From assembly GCF_003244875.1 (NCBI RefSeq), contig NZ_LXXZ01000098.1, forward strand, positions 34,048 through 98,047: DNA of 64,000 nucleotides. The letters run 5' to 3'. The notes beneath the pieces are model-generated. The model was not told where the DNA came from. It saw nothing but the letters and a program-made list of their open reading frames with translations, and did no database searches. Numbering within the stretch: the stretch's first letter is position 1; every line of letters begins with the position of its first letter. Source of the stretch: Stenotrophomonas sepilia (GTDB lineage: Bacteria; Pseudomonadota; Gammaproteobacteria; Xanthomonadales; Xanthomonadaceae). Made by a program: the position numbers and the translations under genes. Below, piece after piece: positions 55,112-63,225 of the stretch.

Positions 55112-58100
55112 GTGCTGGCCTCGGGTGACATCGAATTGCGGGCGGGGCAGATCGACAACAGCGGCGTGATCGTGGCGGGCCTGCTGGCCGACGGCAAGGT
55201 CGGCAGCACCGGCAGCGTCACCCTTGATGCGCGTCAGCAGCTGCGCAACGCCGGCCAGATCAACGCCGGCCAGCAGGTTCACCTGCTGGGCGACAGCCTG
55301 CTGCTGGAGGGTGGCCAGGTTTGGTCCGGTGGCACCCTGCTGGCGCAGGCGCGCAGCGGTGAGTGGCGCAATATCGGCGGCAGCCTGACCGCCATCGGTC
55401 TGCTCGACCTGCGTGCCACCGACCTGCTGCGCAATGCGGGCAGCCTGCAGGGCACGCGCATCGGCCTGTTGGCGGCCGCGCTGGACAACAGCACCGGCGA
55501 ACTGCTGCAGACCGGCACCGATCCCTTTGAACTTGGCCTGACAGGTGCCCTGCGCAACACCGGCGGGCGCATCGCCGCCAATGCTGGCAGTGTCCACCTG
55601 AAGGCTGCGCAGCTGCTGAACCAGGGTGGCCGCATCGAGCATGCGGGCACGGGTGTGCTGAAGATCGAGACCGGCACGCTGGACAACAGCAATGCAGGCC
55701 TGATCGTCGGCAACGGCGAGGCGGACGTGGCCGTTGCCGGTCGCCTCGACAACAGCGGCGGTACGCTCACCGCAGGCAGCGGGGCACGCGTAGCCGGCAC
55801 GGAGATCGTCAACACCGGTGGCCGGCTCGATGCTGGCGGCAACCTTACCGTGGACGCTGCCGGGGCATTGGACAACCGCACTGGCACCATCGTGCAGCGT
55901 GGCGCCGGCCAGCTGCAGGTGCTGGCCTCCCAGCTGGACAACAGCAATGGCCTGCTGGGCGCCGAGGGCAATGCGCGCGTGACCAGCCGCACGGGCGACC
56001 TGCGCAACGTGGATGGCAACCTGTACGCCCGCCAGGAACTCGCGCTCGACGTGGCCGGTGCGCTGGCCAACCAGCGTGGCCTGGTCCACGGCGGCACCTC
56101 GCTGGATCTGCAGATCCGCCAGGCACTGGACAACAGCCAGGGCAACATCGAAGCACAGGGCCCTGCGAACATCCGCGCTGCCTCAGTGGGCAACCGTGGC
56201 GGCCGCATCGTTGCCAACGGCACCGGGCAGCTGTCGCTGGAATCGGCCGCTGCGCTGGACAACCGTGGCGGCACCCTGGGCAGTACCGGTGGTGCGCTGA
56301 CGCTGACCGCAGGCAGCGTGGACAACCGAGCCGAAGGCGGCCAGGCCAAGCTGGTGGCCGGAACCGACCTGCGCCTGCAGACCGCATCGCTCGACAACGC
56401 AGGTAGCATGGTCCACGCCGCCAATACCCTGTACCTGGAGCGCGCAGGCGCGCAGGTATTCAACGTTGGTGGCCAGCTCAGCGCAGGCAACCTGCTGCGC
56501 CTGGATCTTGCCGCGCTGGAAAACAGCAACGGCCGGCTGCTCAGTCGCCAGAGCCAGCTGACGCTGGGCAGCTTGGCCAATGGCGGCGGCGAGATCAGCG
56601 CCTATGAAGCACTCGGCGCACGCCTGCAGGCCTTCAGCGGCATCGGCCGCCTGTTCGGCGGCAGCGAGTTGCGCCTGACGCTGGCGGGCGATTACGTGCA
56701 TGGCAACGGCCAGCGCCTGGAGAGCAACGGGCTGCTGAAGCTGGACGTGGCTGGCGCACTGGTCAACCAGGGGCGCCTGGAGAGCAAGGGCACGCTTGAA
56801 GTCTCGGCGGCGCGGATCGAGAACACCGCTGGTGGGCAGTTCAACGCCACGGCAGGCAATGGCAGTGGTCGTGTCGCGCTGAGTACGGCCGGCGATCTCA
56901 GCAATGCCGGTCGCGTGGACGGCGATACGGTGGAGGTGTCGGCTGCCAACATCACCAACACCGGCACCGTGATGGGCAACGCGCTGGAACTGCGCGCCTC
57001 GCGCATCACCAACGGCCGCGACCTGGGCGACACGCTGGTCGCACGCGACTACAACGAAGGGCTGATGGCGGCCACCGGCCGCATCAACCTGTATGCCAAC
57101 TACATCGACAACCTCGACGGCGAGCTCTTCAGCCTGGGCGACATCCGCCTGCAGGGCTGGAACGGCGGCAACGCCCAGCAGATCCGCAACCGTTCCGGGC
57201 GCATCCAGGCCGAGAACGATCTGATCCTGGCTGCACTGGGCGTGGCCAACGAGCGTCGTGTGCTGGTCACCCAGCACAAGGTCTACAGCGGCAACGAAGG
57301 CGCTGCCGACCCGGACAGCGGGACGTTCAGGGTCGACGGCATCGACGGCCCCGCACCGCCGGGCAAGCTGTGCCCGGGCGACTGTGCCGTGCTGGAAGTC
57401 TGGACCGAGCACAAGGATCTGGTGCTGGAAGGCACCACCGTCATCGCCGCCAGCGCGGCATCGCAGCTGATTTCCGGTCGCGACATGCAGATGTCCGGCG
57501 GCTCGGTCGACAACCGGAACTCGGCCATCGCCGCCGGTCGCAACCTCTCGATCAACGGCCGCGGCTCGTCCAACAGCGAAGACCCCAATGACTGGGCCGG
57601 CGTGGTCAACAACGAGGCGCTGGCCGGCTACAAGGTGGTCCAGCGCACGTCGACCATCGACTACACCTACCGGCCTTGCCCCAGCCGCTGCGACTTCGAG
57701 ATCTATGGCGGCAGCCGCGCGCTGGGCACCAGCACGGTCACCAAGCAGGTCACGCTGGCCGGCGGCAATGCCAGCATCACCGCCGGCCGCAAGGTGCAGA
57801 TCGAAGCGCGCGAGGTCAACAACGCCGTGGTCACCGCGCACAGCGGTGGCACACCGCTGGACGTTGCCGGTTGGCAGGGCAACAACGCCTACGCACCCGA
57901 ACTGGGCCAGCAGCAGGGCGCCGGCGCGGTCGGCGGCAATGCTGGCGCACCGGGTGCACAGCAGGGCGTGGCCACCGGGCCTGCCAGCGCGCAGGCGCAG
58001 GGTGCGGTCACGGCCGGTGATACCGGCTCTCCGGGCCCTGGCCGTGTCACCACGGTGCCGCCGCCGCAGGTGGTGGGCAGCCCGCAGAATCCGCTGCCGG

Positions 58101-59485
58101 GCCTGTCGCTGCCCAGTGGCGGCCTGTACACGGTCAATCCGGGCAACCAGCGCTGGCTGGTGGAAACCGATCCGCGCTTCGCCAACTTCGGGCAGTGGAT
58201 CGGCTCGGACTACATGTTCCAGCGCCTGAACCTGGACCCCGACAAGCAGCTGCGTCGGATGGGTGACGACTTCTACGAGCAGCGCCTGGTGATGGAACAG
58301 ATCACCGGCCTGACCGGGCGTCGCTACCTGGATGCCGACCAGGGCGATGGCATGGGCCAGTACCGCGCCATGATGGATGCCGGCGTGAGCGAAGCCGCGC
58401 GCCAGCAGCTGAGCGTGGGCGTGGCGCTGTCGGCCGAACAGGTGGCCGCGCTCAACGAAGACATCGTGTGGATGGTCGCCCAGGAAGTGGACGGCCAGAA
58501 GGTGCTGGTGCCGGTGGTGTACCTGTCCCAGGCCACCGCCAACCGCCTGCAGCTGGGGGGCGCCGCCATCGCCGGCGAGTCGGTGGAGATCCGCGCCGGC
58601 AATGTGTCCAACCAGGGCATGATCCGCGCCGATGATCGATTGACCATCGATACCGGCAGCCTGCTCAACGACCGTGGTGGCATTTCCGCTGGCGGCAATG
58701 CCCGCATCACCGCCGTGGAGGACATCCTCAACAACAGCGGCCTGATCCAGGGCGGCAACGTGGCCCTGGTGGCCGGCCGCGACCTGAAGAGTGTCAGCGG
58801 CATCGACGTGGCCAGCATCCGCAGCGGCGGCAGCCTGGCGCTGGAAGCCGGACGTGACCTGGCACTGGTCGGTTCGCAGACCCGTGCCCGCGGCAACGCG
58901 GCGCTGGAGGCCGGCCGCGACCTCAACCTCACCACGCAGATGCAGGGTGATGGAAGCCTGCGTCGCACCACGCTGGACGTGGGCGGCGGCCTGTCGCTGG
59001 ACGCCGGCCACGATCTGAACCTGACGGCAGTGACCGCCAAGGCCGGCGGCAGCGTCCACGCCACGGCCGGCAACGACATCAGCCTCAACGCACTGACCAC
59101 CACCGAACAGGGCGGCTGGGGCGGTAACCGCTACACGCGCGAAACCCTCAACGCCAGCGGCATCGAGGCCGCTGGCTCGCTGGGCATGCAGGCCGGGCAG
59201 GACGTGAACCTGCAGGCCGCGCAGCTGAAGGCCGGCGACGGCCTGGCCGTGGTGGCCGGGCGCGATCTCAACCTGCAGGCCGAAACCACCACCAACACCA
59301 GCCAGCAGCAGAGCCGTGGCAAGCGTTTCTCGCAGACCACGCAGAGCATGGACGGACCGTGCACGGCACTTCGCTGCAGGCCGGCGGTGACATCGCGCTG
59401 GTGGCCGGGCGCGATGCCAACCTCACTGCCACGCAGGTGGGCAGCACCGACGGCGGCATCAGCATTGCCGCTACGCGCGACGTGA
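55112..59485 (+). CDS. TpsA fragment 2: FHA repeats and central region
   Basis: This is the same frame as fragment 1, resuming directly after the TAG. The open reading can restart at a GTG (55112), but the codons from 55085 (AAQASNRGR) clearly belong to the same protein. It contains further beta-helix repeats, Cys-containing segments (GKLCPGDCAVLEVW, YRPCPSRCDFEIYGG), a Pro/Gly/Ala linker (about 57930-58110) and the non-repeat central region, then the start of the second repeat block. The correct frame ends near 59354; the last 44 or so codons to 59485 are out-of-frame nonsense. It has no export signal of its own. Confidence 0.7.
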   Translation: MLASGDIELRAGQIDNSGVIVAGLLADGKVGSTGSVTLDARQQLRNAGQINAGQQVHLLGDSLLLEGGQVWSGGTLLAQARSGEWRNIGGSLTAIGLLDLRATDLLRNAGSLQGTRIGLLAAALDNSTGELLQTGTDPFELGLTGALRNTGGRIAANAGSVHLKAAQLLNQGGRIEHAGTGVLKIETGTLDNSNAGLIVGNGEADVAVAGRLDNSGGTLTAGSGARVAGTEIVNTGGRLDAGGNLTVDAAGALDNRTGTIVQRGAGQLQVLASQLDNSNGLLGAEGNARVTSRTGDLRNVDGNLYARQELALDVAGALANQRGLVHGGTSLDLQIRQALDNSQGNIEAQGPANIRAASVGNRGGRIVANGTGQLSLESAAALDNRGGTLGSTGGALTLTAGSVDNRAEGGQAKLVAGTDLRLQTASLDNAGSMVHAANTLYLERAGAQVFNVGGQLSAGNLLRLDLAALENSNGRLLSRQSQLTLGSLANGGGEISAYEALGARLQAFSGIGRLFGGSELRLTLAGDYVHGNGQRLESNGLLKLDVAGALVNQGRLESKGTLEVSAARIENTAGGQFNATAGNGSGRVALSTAGDLSNAGRVDGDTVEVSAANITNTGTVMGNALELRASRITNGRDLGDTLVARDYNEGLMAATGRINLYANYIDNLDGELFSLGDIRLQGWNGGNAQQIRNRSGRIQAENDLILAALGVANERRVLVTQHKVYSGNEGAADPDSGTFRVDGIDGPAPPGKLCPGDCAVLEVWTEHKDLVLEGTTVIAASAASQLISGRDMQMSGGSVDNRNSAIAAGRNLSINGRGSSNSEDPNDWAGVVNNEALAGYKVVQRTSTIDYTYRPCPSRCDFEIYGGSRALGTSTVTKQVTLAGGNASITAGRKVQIEAREVNNAVVTAHSGGTPLDVAGWQGNNAYAPELGQQQGAGAVGGNAGAPGAQQGVATGPASAQAQGAVTAGDTGSPGPGRVTTVPPPQVVGSPQNPLPGLSLPSGGLYTVNPGNQRWLVETDPRFANFGQWIGSDYMFQRLNLDPDKQLRRMGDDFYEQRLVMEQITGLTGRRYLDADQGDGMGQYRAMMDAGVSEAARQQLSVGVALSAEQVAALNEDIVWMVAQEVDGQKVLVPVVYLSQATANRLQLGGAAIAGESVEIRAGNVSNQGMIRADDRLTIDTGSLLNDRGGISAGGNARITAVEDILNNSGLIQGGNVALVAGRDLKSVSGIDVASIRSGGSLALEAGRDLALVGSQTRARGNAALEAGRDLNLTTQMQGDGSLRRTTLDVGGGLSLDAGHDLNLTAVTAKAGGSVHATAGNDISLNALTTTEQGGWGGNRYTRETLNASGIEAAGSLGMQAGQDVNLQAAQLKAGDGLAVVAGRDLNLQAETTTNTSQQQSRGKRFSQTTQSMDGPCTALRCRPAVTSRWWPGAMPTSLPRRWAAPTAASALPLRAT

Positions 59486-62400
59486 ACCTGCTGGCGGCGC
59501 AGGAGGACCACAGCTGGGAGCAGGAAACCACGCGCAGGAAGAAGGGCCTGCTGTCGAGCAAGACCACCACCACTTACGACGCAACCCGGGACAGTCTGGT
59601 GGTGGGCACCACGCTCAGCGGCGAGACGGTGACCATCGGCGCCGGACGTGACGTCGTCGCGCAGGCGGCGCAGGTGGCTGCCACCGGTGATGTGGTGGTG
59701 GCCGCCACCCGCGACCTCACCATCGGCACGGCCACCTCCACGCACAGCGAAGAGCATGACAAGACCGTCAAGCGCTCGGGCGTGTTCGGCGGTGGTGGCT
59801 TCAACCTGACCATCGGCCAGAGCAAGCTGGAAAAGGGCCTGGAGATCGAGCAGAGCGCGCCACAGGGCAGCCTGATCGGCTCAACCGATGGCCGGGTCAA
59901 CCTGAGCGCCGGCAACACGCTGCACATCACCGGTTCGGACGTGCTGTCGAAGACCGGTACGCAGCTGGTGGGCGGGCAGGTGGTGATCGACGCGGCACAG
60001 GGCACCACTGACGTACACCAGAGCACCAAGCAGAAGAGTGCCGGTATCAACGTCGGCTTGACCGGCGGTGTGGTGGATGCCGCCCTGGCCGCCTACGGTG
60101 CGGCCAAGGCGGCCGGCAATGCGCAGGATGATCGCCTGAAGGCGCTGTACGCGGTGCAGGCGGCCAATGCCGCCGCTGGCGTCGGCGGCGCCATGCAGCA
60201 AGGCGCTTCCGGCGCCACCGACGGCGTGAGCCTGCGCATCGGCATCGGCGCCTCCAGCTCCAGTGCCAGCCAGACCAGCCACGACCAGTCGGCGGTGGGC
60301 AGCACCATCCGCAGCCAGGGCGACGTCAGCATCGTCGCCACCGGCGGTGACCTGAACATCATCGGCAGCCAGGTGAAGGGTGACAACGTGGCGCTGGCCG
60401 CGCGGGACAACATCACCCTGCGCAGCGAAGCGGAAGACCACACGCAGTCGTCGAAGAACAAGAGCGGCAGCGGTGAGATCGGTTTCAGCATCGGCGCGCA
60501 GACCGGTTGGTACGTGTCGGCCAGCACCGCCAAGGGCAAGGGCAGCGGCAACGGCACCACGCATGTTGAAACCGTGGTGGACGCCGACCGCAACCTGACC
60601 GTCATCAGTGGCAAGGACACCACGCTGCAGGGTGCCCAGCTGAGTGGTGACAAGGTGGTGGCCAGCATCGGCGGCAACCTGTCCATCATCAGCGAGCAGG
60701 ACACCGACGACTACGCCAGCAAGCAGACCCAGGCTGGCGGCACCTTCGTGTATGGCAGCGGCGGCAGCGTCAACATCGGCCAGCAGAAGGTCGAGAGCCA
60801 CCTGCGCAGCGTGCAGGAACAGAGTGGCATCGTTGCCGGCAACGGTGGCTTCAACATCACCGTAGGCGGCAACACACACCTGGAAGGCGGCGTGATCGGC
60901 AGCACCGCCGATGCCTCGAAGAACCGCCTGGATACCGGCAGCCTGACCGTTGTCGACATCGAGAACGAATCCCGCGCCAAGACCAGTGGCGGTGGCATCG
61001 GCACCGGTATGAGCAGCGGCGGTGGCATCAGTAACCCGCTGGGGAGCGCGGCCGGCGCGGGGCTGAGCCTGCTGGGCGGCACGAAGAAGAACGACAGCAG
61101 CACCACCCACTCGGACATCGCCGCCGGCACCGTGGTGGTGCGCGATGGCAATGAGAGTGCCTTGGCCGGTCTTGATCGGACCGCGACCGGGTTTGATACC
61201 GACAGTGCGCTGTCGGCCGTTGACCTGCGCAAGATGCAGGAGCGTGCCGAGGTGATGCAGCTGGGTGGGCAGCTGCTGTTCAAGGGCGTGGGCGACTTGG
61301 GCGGCTACCTGAGCCAGAAGGCGGAGACCGAAGAAGGCAAGGCGTTCTGGGCCGACGGCGGCAATGGCCGCGCGCTGCTGCACGGCATGGCCGGTGCAGC
61401 GATGGCCGCATTGGGTGGTGCGGATGCGCTGAACGGCGCGGTGAGTGCTGCTGGTGCGGAGAAGGCCAAGATCGCGATCTCGGAATTCCTCGAGAACAAC
61501 AAGGGCAGCCTGAGCTGGGAGGACTACCAGTCGCTGATGGAAGTGGGCAGCGCGATGGTGGGCGGTGCTCTGGGTGGAAGCACGGGCGCCAACATTGCGG
61601 TGACCGGGGACCGGTTCAATCGGCAGCTGCACCCGGACGAGGTGAAGTGGATCAACATGAATGCTGCCGCGTTCGCCGCCCAGGAAGGTATCAGCGAAGC
61701 AGAGGCGGTACGCAGGCTGACCACGGAAGGTGCCGCGCGTGTTGATGCAAAGGTCAACCGGTTGGTGGGCAACGAGAACGTTGATCTCGAAGCAACCGCG
61801 TTCCTGAGCAAGATGGGTGGGACGTACGGGTTCACCGCGACGGAAGCTGAGTACAACAACTTCAATCTCTATGGCAACGAGCTTCTCAACAACGATGCGC
61901 TGTACGGGCAGGTCATCGGATCCCTGCAGTCCTCCGGCGTATCCAAGGATGCCCTGCAGCTCAAATTCTATGATCTGAACAACCTCCGCGGAACGAAGAT
62001 CCGGGGTGGTGACGGCTGGACGATGATGGGGACCTTCAGTGGCGACATTGGCGCCGCTGGTACCGTGATCGTCAGCGTAGCCAAGGGCGACGGCAATGGT
62101 GCTGCCATCGGCGCAGCGTCGTTCCTGATCCCGATCCGGTTGCCTGGAGCGAAGATCGTTGGTGAAGTGGGCGCGGAGATCGCCGGGGCCGCGACCAAGC
62201 AGGGTGTGCTCAGATCGGAGGAGATCCTGAAGTCGGTGCAGAATGCAGCGGCTGAGACGACTGAGCGAGCAGTTAAGAGTAGTCCGAGCTGGAAGGGATC
62301 TGGCCCGGTAGATGGTGTTCTAGCCTTGGAGCCGGGCTCTGTATCGTCTACAGCAATCCAAAACTATTTCCCTGGCACAAGAAGTAAGGCGATCGAGTTT

Positions 62401-62667
62401 GTTTTCGATCCGAAAACAAACAAATTTGCAGTGGGTAAGCCTAAGGCGAATCTGGGCGGCTCCCCTCATGAGCAGCTGGGCGCTAGTATTGGTGGGAACC
62501 CCCAGGAGCTAGTAGGGGGCATGTTCTCCAGGGGCAAGAATGGCGAGATAATAACCAATGAGCATAGCGGGCACTACTGGATGAACTGGAGTCCGGAGGT
62601 TCGCGCTCAGTTTGAACAGGCAATGAAAAATTATGGGATTGATATTAAGCATGGTGCTGGAATGTAA
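59359..62667 (+). CDS. TpsA fragment 3: FHA-2 repeats, pre-toxin and C-terminal toxin-like domain
   Basis: A 1,102-residue reading from a GTG (59359) in the shifted frame, resuming with HGTSLQAGGDIALVAGRDAN. It comprises FHA-2 repeats, a helical pre-toxin region (FLENNKGSLSWEDYQSLMEV, TGDRFNRQLHPDEVKWINM) and, from about 62240, a domain of distinct base composition ending NWSPEVRAQFEQAMKNYGID. The final 125 residues (GGSPHEQLGASIGGNPQELV, NEHSGHYWMNW) resemble a polymorphic-toxin nuclease-type domain, possibly type 43, from memory. Without the TPS domain it cannot be exported alone. Confidence 0.75.
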   Translation: MHGTSLQAGGDIALVAGRDANLTATQVGSTDGGISIAATRDVNLLAAQEDHSWEQETTRRKKGLLSSKTTTTYDATRDSLVVGTTLSGETVTIGAGRDVVAQAAQVAATGDVVVAATRDLTIGTATSTHSEEHDKTVKRSGVFGGGGFNLTIGQSKLEKGLEIEQSAPQGSLIGSTDGRVNLSAGNTLHITGSDVLSKTGTQLVGGQVVIDAAQGTTDVHQSTKQKSAGINVGLTGGVVDAALAAYGAAKAAGNAQDDRLKALYAVQAANAAAGVGGAMQQGASGATDGVSLRIGIGASSSSASQTSHDQSAVGSTIRSQGDVSIVATGGDLNIIGSQVKGDNVALAARDNITLRSEAEDHTQSSKNKSGSGEIGFSIGAQTGWYVSASTAKGKGSGNGTTHVETVVDADRNLTVISGKDTTLQGAQLSGDKVVASIGGNLSIISEQDTDDYASKQTQAGGTFVYGSGGSVNIGQQKVESHLRSVQEQSGIVAGNGGFNITVGGNTHLEGGVIGSTADASKNRLDTGSLTVVDIENESRAKTSGGGIGTGMSSGGGISNPLGSAAGAGLSLLGGTKKNDSSTTHSDIAAGTVVVRDGNESALAGLDRTATGFDTDSALSAVDLRKMQERAEVMQLGGQLLFKGVGDLGGYLSQKAETEEGKAFWADGGNGRALLHGMAGAAMAALGGADALNGAVSAAGAEKAKIAISEFLENNKGSLSWEDYQSLMEVGSAMVGGALGGSTGANIAVTGDRFNRQLHPDEVKWINMNAAAFAAQEGISEAEAVRRLTTEGAARVDAKVNRLVGNENVDLEATAFLSKMGGTYGFTATEAEYNNFNLYGNELLNNDALYGQVIGSLQSSGVSKDALQLKFYDLNNLRGTKIRGGDGWTMMGTFSGDIGAAGTVIVSVAKGDGNGAAIGAASFLIPIRLPGAKIVGEVGAEIAGAATKQGVLRSEEILKSVQNAAAETTERAVKSSPSWKGSGPVDGVLALEPGSVSSTAIQNYFPGTRSKAIEFVFDPKTNKFAVGKPKANLGGSPHEQLGASIGGNPQELVGGMFSRGKNGEIITNEHSGHYWMNWSPEVRAQFEQAMKNYGIDIKHGAGM

Positions 62668-62670
62668 TTT

Positions 62671-63063
62671 ATGAATACTCCGCCGGAGAAAAAAATCCTG
62701 GGTAACGGTCTCGTCATTTTTAGTGACGGGATGGGGGTGTGGCGACTTGAGGGGCCATCAGTATCATTTTCCCTTGAGGGAAAGGAGGCGCTCAGGCGTG
62801 CGATTACTCTTCTTGAGTTTCCATTTGAAAATGTAATTTCGGATTTGGGTCGGAATTTCCCATATCCTCTTTTGGTTCAAATTGGCTTGAATCATGACTC
62901 TGACTACTGGATAGGGTTGGCGCTTTCTTGGGTTCCATTCTTGGCTAAGCAAGACGTTGAACTAATTATCGATGACTTGAATTCTGTTGCCTTCGACAAA
63001 AAAGTTTCACAGAAAAATAGGGTCATGGCTAAGAGGGAAATAACAAGGGTGAGAAACATGTAG
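62671..63063 (+). CDS. Putative immunity protein (CdiI-like)
   Basis: A 130-residue soluble protein starting four bases after the effector stop, as immunity genes do. It begins MNTPPEKKILGNGLVIFSDG and has no signal or membrane helix. Base composition is far lower in GC than the rest of the window, matching the toxin-like end of the effector; this is typical of horizontally swapped toxin-immunity pairs. The ribosome site is weak, so translation is probably coupled. I recognise no family; the function rests on position, size and composition. Confidence 0.65.
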   Translation: MNTPPEKKILGNGLVIFSDGMGVWRLEGPSVSFSLEGKEALRRAITLLEFPFENVISDLGRNFPYPLLVQIGLNHDSDYWIGLALSWVPFLAKQDVELIIDDLNSVAFDKKVSQKNRVMAKREITRVRNM

Positions 63064-63066
63064 AAG

Positions 63067-63225
63067 CTAGGGATCCTCTGAACAATTCCGCCCCTAGTCT
63101 GGCGCGATCACTTTTGCGGCCCGCTGCGCATCTGACGGGACGGAAAATCAATGACGTACAGCGCAGCGACACCCGTCCATCAGCTTTCAATGGCCCGTCT
63201 CGGGATTTGTTCAGGGCATCCCTAG
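63067..63225. mobile_element. IS5-type MITE bounded by CTAG
   Basis: Both ends start CTAG. The left end CTAGGGATCCTCTGAACAA (63067-63085) and the reverse complement of the right end CTAGGGATGCCCTGAACAA (63225-63207) match at 17 of 19 bases, and at 20 of 23 over the longer window. The CTAG at each side could be a four-base target duplication; IS5-group elements favour YTAR targets. The 151-base core has no transposase frame. It lies four bases past the immunity gene and ends where the duplicated effector segment begins. Confidence 0.7.

Larger units (their letters stand above)
52379..62667 (+). pseudogene. Filamentous haemagglutinin/CdiA-like TpsA, disrupted by a nonsense and a frameshift
   Basis: The intact ancestor would be about 3,430 residues. 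Order: signal peptide; TPS secretion domain with VANPNGITYDGCGF (about 60-310); long FHA-1 beta-helix repeats of the LDN..G.I type; a central non-repeat region (YTVNPGNQRWLVETDPRF) resembling the receptor-binding/YP part of CdiA; a second repeat block; a pre-toxin helical region (GDRFNRQLHPDEVKWINMN); and a low-GC C-terminal toxin-like domain. Codon 902 is TAG where CAG fits. Near 59354 one C is missing, shifting the frame. Unless these are sequencing errors the full protein is not made. It lies 86 bases after tpsB and four before the immunity gene. Confidence 0.85.

Noticed and set aside
56183..59059. 958-codon open frame opposite the haemagglutinin
   Set aside because: Antisense shadow of the repeats; no signal, motif or ribosome site.
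59359..59485. Programmed frameshift in the effector
   Set aside because: No slippery heptamer or stem at the site; a single missing C explains it more simply.
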